Source: Bifidobacterium breve
GTDB taxonomy: Bacteria; Actinomycetota; Actinomycetes; S36-B12
DNA length: 21,138 bases
Direction: 5' to 3'
Assembly (NCBI GenBank): GCA_945900705.1
Contig: CAMDKJ010000009.1
Location: 1 to 21,138 of the forward strand
The stretch's first letter is position 1. Every line of letters begins with the position of its first letter. The translations under genes and the position numbers were made by a program. Positions 16,218 to 21,138 of this stretch are shown one piece after another. Under the pieces are notes generated by a model. The model was not told where the DNA came from. It made no database searches and saw only the letters and a list, made by a program, of their open reading frames with translations.

Positions 16218-17549
16218 TTATTCTTGCAAACTGGGTTCAGCGACCTGCGCGTGGTCAGGTGGCGGGTGCAATGGTGCTATCGGAGTCACTCGCACACGCG
16301 CCACGCGGCGACCATCAAGTTCGGTAACTTCAAATTCGTGATTTTCGCATTCGATCGTAGCGCCAACTGCAGGTAATGCCCCTAAACGTGCAATCAAAAA
16401 CCCCGCAACCGTTTCATACGGCCCGTCCGGCAGCTGCAGACCGGTTTCATCAGCAAAATCCTCAAGATTGAGCAGACCGTCGACCGTGATAACACCCAAG
16501 GTCTTCACTTCGTCATGACGGGTTATTACATCGTACTCATCCTTGATGTCCCCGATCAGCTCTTCGACTAAATCCTCAAGGGACACGATGCCCGCCGTGC
16601 CGCCATATTCATCGACCACAATCGCCAAGTGCTGCCGCAGCCTGCGCATCTCTGTCAGTGTACTAAGTACCGCATTCGTTCCGGGAAAGGCAGTTATGTC
16701 ACGGACCAGTGAGCCAACGCGGATTGGCCTATCGGACAAATCTGGATCGAGAATATCGCGAACATGCACGAATCCGATGACGTCATCTGCGCTATCTCGG
16801 AAAACCGGGTAGCGTGAATGAGGCTGGTCGCGGATCATCTTTACCGCCTGCTGTACTGGCATATTGGCGTCCATGAAATCAACTTCGGTGCGCGGCACCA
16901 TCACCTCACGAAGTTCACGATCGCCCGCGGCAAAAACGTCGTCTATAAGCTCGCGTTCTTCGACTGTTAGGTCCTCATGTGCGGCAACTAGATCACGTAA
17001 TTCGGCGCCACTGATTTGCTCCTTCTCGCCATGAGGGTCAATCCCGAAGAGACGAACTACGAAATTCGTAGAAACTGACAGCGCCCAGATGAAAGGCCGA
17101 AATACCAGGGCCACAAAATCAACCGGCGCCGCCACAAACAACGCTACTTTCTCAACTCGTTGTAAAGCGATTCGCTTTGGCACCAGCTCACCCAAGACCA
17201 GCGAGATATAAGCGATGACTACCGTGACGAAGATAAATGCAATCGGGCCGGCCCAAGTGGGTGAAATGCCCCACCCGACCAACACGTTTTCTAAGGAGGG
17301 GGCAATTTGGGAAGCACCGAAACCGGCCGAGATAAAACCCGCCAAGGTAACGGCTACCTGGCCGGCCGCAAGATAACGATTGGGCTCACCGGCGAGTGCG
17401 AGGAGTCGGCGGCCACGCCTGCCCTCACCACCTAAGCGCTGAATCTGGCTTTCACGCAAAGACACCAAGGCGAGTTCGGCCGCCGCAAAAAACCCGCCCA
17501 AAAGTACGAAGAAGAGCACCACCAAGCAATTGACCAGCAGGTCACTCAT
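16218..17549 (-). CDS. Hemolysin C/CorC-type transporter-like protein (CNNM, CBS pair, CorC_HlyC domains)
   Basis: Membrane protein of 443 residues with the full CNNM architecture. The CNNM (DUF21) transmembrane domain spans about 1-170, starting with GGFFAAAELALVSLRESQ (18-35) and including LVLGELVPKRIAL (117-129). Two CBS domains follow (about 217-275 and 280-340; MVPRTEVDF at 217-225, AIVVDEYGGTAGIVSLEDLVEELIGDI across 309-335). A C-terminal CorC_HlyC domain lies at about 350-425. Family members are linked to Mg2+ (or Co2+) export; the hemolysin name is historical. An adenine nucleotide probably binds the CBS pair. It lies 27 nt after icd and 5 nt before trpS. No clear ribosome site is visible upstream. 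Confidence 0.92.
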   Translation of the reverse strand: MSDLLVNCLVVLFFVLLGGFFAAAELALVSLRESQIQRLGGEGRRGRRLLALAGEPNRYLAAGQVAVTLAGFISAGFGASQIAPSLENVLVGWGISPTWAGPIAFIFVTVVIAYISLVLGELVPKRIALQRVEKVALFVAAPVDFVALVFRPFIWALSVSTNFVVRLFGIDPHGEKEQISGAELRDLVAAHEDLTVEERELIDDVFAAGDRELREVMVPRTEVDFMDANMPVQQAVKMIRDQPHSRYPVFRDSADDVIGFVHVRDILDPDLSDRPIRVGSLVRDITAFPGTNAVLSTLTEMRRLRQHLAIVVDEYGGTAGIVSLEDLVEELIGDIKDEYDVITRHDEVKTLGVITVDGLLNLEDFADETGLQLPDGPYETVAGFLIARLGALPAVGATIECENHEFEVTELDGRRVARVRVTPIAPLHPPPDHAQVAEPSLQE

Positions 17550-17576
17550 GGCATGAGACTACGCAATAAACCTTGG

Positions 17577-18794
17577 TCAGGCACGAACCGCCCGCTGCAA
17601 GTTCACGTCAATCGAAGCTAGGAAGTCCTGGGTGGTCTGCCACGGCTGCTCCGGGCCTATCAGCATCGCTAGATCCTTGGTCATCTTTCCCTCTTCTACC
17701 GTTTCAACGCATACCCGCTCGAGGGTCTGAGCGAAAGCCGTGACCTCGGGGGTCGCATCCAACTTGCCACGGTGCGCCAGGCCCTGAGTCCAGGCAAAAA
17801 TCGAGGCGATTGGGTTGGTGGAGGTCGGATTGCCTTTTTGGTGTTCCCGGAAGTGGCGCGTAACTGTGCCATGTGCCGCTTCGGCTTCAACCGTCTTGCC
17901 ATCTGGAGTCATTAGCACCGAGGTCATCAAACCAAGTGAGCCATAACCTTGGGCGAGAGTGTCGGATTGGACATCTCCGTCGTAGTTCTTGCAGGCCCAA
18001 ACGTAGCCGCCTTCCCACTTCATAGCGGCGGCAACCATGTCATCTATTAGTCGGTGCTCATAAGTGATACCCGCAGCATCGAACTCAGATCTGAACTCGG
18101 ACTCGAAAACCTCGGCGAAGATGTCTTTGAATTGCCCGTCATAAGCTTTCAGGATGGTGTTCTTCGTCGAAAGATAAACCGGGTACCTACGATTAAGCCC
18201 ATACCTGAGTGACGCGCGCGCAAAATCACGAATACTCGCGTCGAGGTTGTACATCCCCATGGCAACACCCGCACCGGGGAAATCAAAAACATTGAACTCC
18301 ATTGGGGCTGATCCATCAGCCGGGGTGAACGTCATGGTCAGCGAACCAGCGGTTGGCACTTTGAAGTCGGTTGCTTTGTACTGATCTCCGAATGCATGGC
18401 GGCCAATGATTACCGGTTTTGTCCAGCCCGGTACCAAACGTGGAATGTTCGAGATGATGATTGGCTCGCGAAATATAACGCCTCCGAGAATATTGCGAAT
18501 CGTGCCGTTAGGGGATTTCCACATCTTCTTCAGGCCGAATTCCTCGACCCGGGCCTCGTCAGGTGTAATCGTTGCGCACTTAACACCAACCCCGTACTTT
18601 TGGATTGCATGGGCTGAGTCGATGGTGACTTGATCATCAGTGGCATCGCGGTACTCCATGCCGAGGTCGTAATACTTAAGGTCAACATCTAGATACTTCA
18701 AGATCAATTCATCCTTGATGAACTGCCAAATGATGCGAGTCATCTCATCGCCATCAAGCTCGACGACCGGATTAACGACCTTAATCTTGCTCAT
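17577..18794 (-). CDS. icd: NADP-dependent isocitrate dehydrogenase, eukaryotic-like homodimeric type
   Basis: TCA-cycle enzyme of 405 residues oxidatively decarboxylating isocitrate to 2-oxoglutarate. It aligns almost residue for residue with human IDH1. Substrate contacts are Thr77, Ser94, Asn96, Arg100, Arg109, Arg132, Tyr139 and Lys211, with metal ligands Asp251 and Asp274. HGTVTRH (308-314) with Arg313 and His314 reads the 2'-phosphate of NADP. This is the dimeric type II form, not the E. coli type or the 740-residue monomeric form common in many actinobacteria. AGGAG lies 7 nt before the ATG. It sits 54 nt downstream of mdh, a common actinobacterial pairing. Confidence 0.96.
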   Translation of the reverse strand: MSKIKVVNPVVELDGDEMTRIIWQFIKDELILKYLDVDLKYYDLGMEYRDATDDQVTIDSAHAIQKYGVGVKCATITPDEARVEEFGLKKMWKSPNGTIRNILGGVIFREPIIISNIPRLVPGWTKPVIIGRHAFGDQYKATDFKVPTAGSLTMTFTPADGSAPMEFNVFDFPGAGVAMGMYNLDASIRDFARASLRYGLNRRYPVYLSTKNTILKAYDGQFKDIFAEVFESEFRSEFDAAGITYEHRLIDDMVAAAMKWEGGYVWACKNYDGDVQSDTLAQGYGSLGLMTSVLMTPDGKTVEAEAAHGTVTRHFREHQKGNPTSTNPIASIFAWTQGLAHRGKLDATPEVTAFAQTLERVCVETVEEGKMTKDLAMLIGPEQPWQTTQDFLASIDVNLQRAVRA

Positions 18795-18805
18795 CTAGTA
18801 ACTCC

Positions 18806-18833
18806 TATATAACGCGATACTTCATGGGTGCAA
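18806..18833 (-). promoter_or_regulatory. Possible internal promoter before icd
   Basis: Read on the minus strand, TTGCAC (18833-18828) and TATATA (18811-18806) are 16 nt apart. Transcription would begin about 5 nt before the icd ATG, downstream of the AGGAG ribosome site, so transcripts would be nearly leaderless while mdh-icd read-through transcripts would keep the ribosome site. Weakly supported. Confidence 0.25.
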
Positions 18834-18848
18834 TCACTTGGGTAGGTA

Positions 18849-19805
18849 CTAAAAATCCTTCACATCGGCTTGCTTGGCCTTAACCGCCTCATAAGCGTCA
18901 ACCAAGAGCGCCTTCTCTGCTGCCGTCAGGGGGGTTTCGACGATTCGGCGAATACCCTCGCGACCAAGTTCGGCCTCGACCCCAAGATAGGCACCGGATA
19001 ACCCATACTCGCCGTCAACCCAGGCACAGACCGGCATGACCACGCCTGAATCTTCGTGCACCGCCTTGGCCATGCGGGCCGCTGCGGCCGAAGGCGCGTA
19101 ATACGCCGAGCCGGTCTTAAGAAGTGCAACGATTTCAGCGCCACCATTACGGGTCCGCGTAACCAGCTCGTCGATCTCCGCAGCCGACAACAATTCGGTT
19201 AGCGGCTTGCCGTCAACCGAACATACCGACGCCACCGGCACCATGGTGTCGCCGTGTGATCCCAAGGTGAGCGTCTTCACGGAGGCAACCGGGACACCAA
19301 GTTTTTCGGCGACGAAGTTGGTGAAACGGGCGGTATCGAGCATGCCAGCTTGGCCAATAACCCGCTGGTGGGGGAAACCGGTCACGAGCTGCGCGAGAGC
19401 GGTCATCTCATCAAGGGGATTTGCCACATTGATTACGACGGCGCCCGGGGCATGCTTGGCAATATTCTCAGCGACACTGCGCATGATCTTTGCGTTAGTC
19501 TCTATGAGATCCATGCGGCTCATGCCGGGCTTGCGGGGCAGGCCAGCGGTCATGATGATGATCTCCGAACCCGCGATTGCCTCATAGCCTTCGCCATTTG
19601 GCCCGGTGGATTGGCCGACTAACTTTGTCTCGAAACCTTCAATCCAGCGCGATTGGTTTATGTCGATAGCAAGGCCCTCGGGCTTGCCCTCAATTACGTC
19701 GGTCAACACGACCGTTTCGAAAATGTCATATTCAGCCAACCGCAGCGCGGTGGTTGAACCGTAGAAACCTGCACCGATAACTGAAACTTTTCCGCTGCGA
19801 GACAT
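18849..19805 (-). CDS. mdh: Malate dehydrogenase (LDH-like type)
   Basis: NAD-dependent oxidation of malate to oxaloacetate; 318 residues from the chosen start. It has the nucleotide motif GAGFYG (11-16), Asp36 at the end of strand beta2 (NAD preference), GLPRKPGMSR (88-97) with substrate arginines 91 and 97, NPLD (129-132), Arg160 in GMLDTARF, and catalytic His184 in GSHGD. This is the LDH-like MDH class (MDH3), not the dimeric cytosolic type. ATG 19805 is chosen because the family N-terminus begins there (KVSVIGAG) and AGGAG and AGGG lie just upstream; a longer in-frame GTG start at 19838 adds a non-family stretch containing that ribosome site. A perfect palindrome lies upstream at 19861-19878. 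Confidence 0.94.
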   Translation of the reverse strand: MSRSGKVSVIGAGFYGSTTALRLAEYDIFETVVLTDVIEGKPEGLAIDINQSRWIEGFETKLVGQSTGPNGEGYEAIAGSEIIIMTAGLPRKPGMSRMDLIETNAKIMRSVAENIAKHAPGAVVINVANPLDEMTALAQLVTGFPHQRVIGQAGMLDTARFTNFVAEKLGVPVASVKTLTLGSHGDTMVPVASVCSVDGKPLTELLSAAEIDELVTRTRNGGAEIVALLKTGSAYYAPSAAAARMAKAVHEDSGVVMPVCAWVDGEYGLSGAYLGVEAELGREGIRRIVETPLTAAEKALLVDAYEAVKAKQADVKDF

Positions 19806-19860
19806 AGTCGCCCTGCTCCTTCGAAGAAAGTGGCCCACATCGCCTTGGGGTATAGGCGAT

Positions 19861-19878
19861 TATCTTGACGTCAAGATA
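19861..19878. promoter_or_regulatory. Perfect 18-bp palindrome upstream of mdh, candidate operator
   Basis: TATCTTGACGTCAAGATA is its own reverse complement over all 18 bases. It lies 56 bases upstream of the mdh ATG in the 127-base gap between mdh and the DUF3017 gene, where operator sites are expected, and contains a TTGACG that could serve as a -35 on the mdh strand. The CTTGA-N2-TCAAG shape fits MarR-family dimers. Streptomyces TamR, a MarR-family protein reported to act on TCA-cycle genes including mdh, is the closest precedent I recall. The regulator is not in the window. Confidence 0.65.
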
Positions 19879-19932
19879 CCTCACCGCCGGTCGTGATGAC
19901 TCCTTGACCTCCGCCCTTGACCATGGGACAGA

Positions 19933-20253
19933 TCAGTTAGGAGCCGGAACCCAAAAACAGAAGATCGCAAGCCCGATACCTAAAGCCCCCAAGACCAAGA
20001 CATCGGTCCTTTTGGACCGAACAACAAGCCAACCGGCCTCATCATTGGTTAGCAATAAACGCAGAAAGGTGGCGAGGACCACACTGGCGGCAAGCACCAC
20101 CGAACCACGACGAAAGTGGTCGGTTGCAACCAAAATCAACGCTACTGCGACTCCTAGCAGCACTACCGATATCGGCCATTGCCGAAAGCTAAGGCGTCTA
20201 CGCCGCTTCGGTAGTTGCCGCACCACCCCTGAACCATCGTTGCCCGCGGTCAT
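19933..20253 (-). CDS. DUF3017 family small membrane protein
   Basis: A 106-residue protein with a basic N-terminus (KRRRR at 16-20) and three predicted membrane helices (about 27-43, 51-68 and 84-101). The pattern RQWP...ATDHFRRGSVVLAASVVLATFLRLLL...WLVVRSKRTDVLVLGALG is recognisable as DUF3017, an actinobacterial family of unknown function that characteristically follows folD. The ATG overlaps the folD stop as ATGA (20250-20253), so translation is coupled. Positive residues before the first helix and between helices 2 and 3 suggest that those parts face the cytoplasm. Confidence 0.86.
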   Translation of the reverse strand: MTAGNDGSGVVRQLPKRRRRLSFRQWPISVVLLGVAVALILVATDHFRRGSVVLAASVVLATFLRLLLTNDEAGWLVVRSKRTDVLVLGALGIGLAIFCFWVPAPN

Positions 20254-21101
20254 CTCAAAGCTCCCTCTGCTGCCTCAACCACATTTTGCAAAAGCATGGC
20301 CCTAGTCATGGGCCCCACCCCACCTGGCATTGGCGCCACGAAACCGGCAACTTCGGTGACGTCCGGTGCGACATCGCCGACTAATCCAGCCTCGGTGCGC
20401 GTTATCCCAACGTCAAGGACGGCAGCACCGGGCTTAATGGCATCGGCCGTGATCAAATGTGGCACTCCGGCCGCGGCAATAATGATGTCGGCTGAACGCA
20501 GATAATTCACGAGGCCTTTGGTACCGGTATGGCACAAGGTGACGGTTGCATTCTCGCTGCGACGGGTTAGCAGTAGGCCCAAGGGGCGACCTACCGTAAT
20601 TCCGCGCCCGACCACTACTACGTGTGCCCCGTTTATCGGCACGTCATAAGCGCGAAGCAATGCGACGATGCCACGCGGGGTGCACGGCAGCGGCGCCGGG
20701 ATCCCAAGCACCAGCCGGCCCAAACTCACCGGGTGTAAACCATCGGCATCTTTTGCTGGATCCATTAGTTCTAGTACCCGATATTCATCAAGATGCTTTG
20801 GCAGCGGCAGTTGAATGATGTAGCCGGTCACCGCTGGATCAGCATTCAATTTCGCGACTTCTGCCTCAACCTCAAGTTGGCTAGCATCGGCGGGCAAATC
20901 CACTCGGATAGATGCGATGCCCACTTCGGCGCAATCGCGGTGCTTGCCGCCAACATAGGCTTGGCTTCCGGGATCAGCACCAACAAGAACCGTGCCAAGT
21001 CCGGGGAATACGCCCCTTATCTTCAGTGCATCAACGCGAACCTTGAGATCTGCCTTGACTTGGGCAGCAGTGGCTTTGCCATCGAGCACGGTTGCGGTCA
21101 T
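20250..21101 (-). CDS. folD: Bifunctional methylenetetrahydrofolate dehydrogenase / methenyltetrahydrofolate cyclohydrolase
   Basis: Cytosolic one-carbon enzyme of 283 residues interconverting 5,10-methylene-, 5,10-methenyl- and 10-formyl-tetrahydrofolate, supplying purine and formyl-Met synthesis. Catalytic residues follow E. coli FolD shifted by one: Tyr49 and Lys53 in SQAYVGGKHRDCAEVGI, Gln97 in GYIIQLPLP, and Asp120 in DADGLHPV. The NADP-binding VVVGRGITVGRPLGLLL lies at 162-178 and the C-terminal PMPGGVGPMT block is intact. It is the first complete gene of the folD-DUF3017-mdh-icd run on this strand; its stop overlaps the DUF3017 start by four bases. Confidence 0.96.
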   Translation of the reverse strand: MTATVLDGKATAAQVKADLKVRVDALKIRGVFPGLGTVLVGADPGSQAYVGGKHRDCAEVGIASIRVDLPADASQLEVEAEVAKLNADPAVTGYIIQLPLPKHLDEYRVLELMDPAKDADGLHPVSLGRLVLGIPAPLPCTPRGIVALLRAYDVPINGAHVVVVGRGITVGRPLGLLLTRRSENATVTLCHTGTKGLVNYLRSADIIIAAAGVPHLITADAIKPGAAVLDVGITRTEAGLVGDVAPDVTEVAGFVAPMPGGVGPMTRAMLLQNVVEAAEGALR

Positions 21102-21105
21102 GGCC

Positions 21106-21138
21106 TCAGTCTTTCATCATGCGTCCGAGCGTCTCGCT
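21106..21138 (-). CDS. Possible C-terminal end of a gene upstream of folD (partial)
   Basis: A minus-strand frame entering from the right edge ends with SETLGRMMKD and TGA at 21108-21106, four bases before the folD ATG. Another frame also runs to a stop overlapping the folD start, so the choice is uncertain. Neither ending looks like PurH, the usual gene upstream of folD in actinobacteria. Too short to identify. Confidence 0.25.
   Translation of the reverse strand, partial: SETLGRMMKD

Overview
The window looks like a chromosomal segment from a moderately high-GC actinobacterium (Actinomycetota), probably an uncultivated aquatic lineage; that last point is an inference from gene style and cannot be proven here. 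Several things support Actinomycetota: the folD-DUF3017-mdh-icd order on one strand, a DUF3017 membrane protein, a Cys/His-rich single-subunit SdhC of the mycobacterial Sdh1 (type F) kind, an IDH1-like NADP isocitrate dehydrogenase, and GTG starts with tight gene overlaps. No rRNA, tRNA, CRISPR array, IS element or phage gene is visible, and no gene-free stretch exceeds about 170 bases.

Plus strand, 1-3738, is a nucleoside salvage operon in which every junction overlaps. It holds the tail of an upstream gene, cytidine deaminase, an S-methyl-5'-thioinosine/thioadenosine phosphorylase, an MTA/SAH-type deaminase, a DUF985 cupin and a short-chain dehydrogenase. The deaminase and phosphorylase together read as a deaminate-then-phosphorolyse route: MTA or a related 5'-modified adenosine is converted to its inosine form, then to hypoxanthine plus a 5-substituted ribose-1-phosphate. 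The cupin and dehydrogenase have no assigned role.

Plus strand, 3739-8793, is a complete BMP/PnrA-type nucleoside ABC importer: lipoprotein, two permeases and a tandem-domain ATPase. It is preceded by an inverted repeat and a candidate promoter. A strong intrinsic terminator and a second hairpin separate the lipoprotein from the permeases, which suggests binding-protein excess. Importer and salvage enzymes plausibly form one functional unit.

Minus strand, 13934-8844, is sdhC-sdhA-sdhB followed 10 nt later by a stand-alone methylmalonyl-CoA mutase large subunit. This places methylmalonyl-CoA/succinyl-CoA interconversion next to succinate oxidation. SdhC carries Cys/His motifs that fit a membrane-embedded Rieske-type cluster.

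The plus-strand gene at 14059-15306 is a membrane-anchored D,D-carboxypeptidase whose last 105 bases overlap the convergent trpS. Minus strand, 21101-15202, then holds (in transcription order) folD, DUF3017, mdh, icd, a CNNM/CBS membrane protein and trpS. A perfect 18-bp palindrome upstream of mdh (19861-19878) is a strong operator candidate for TCA-cycle control.
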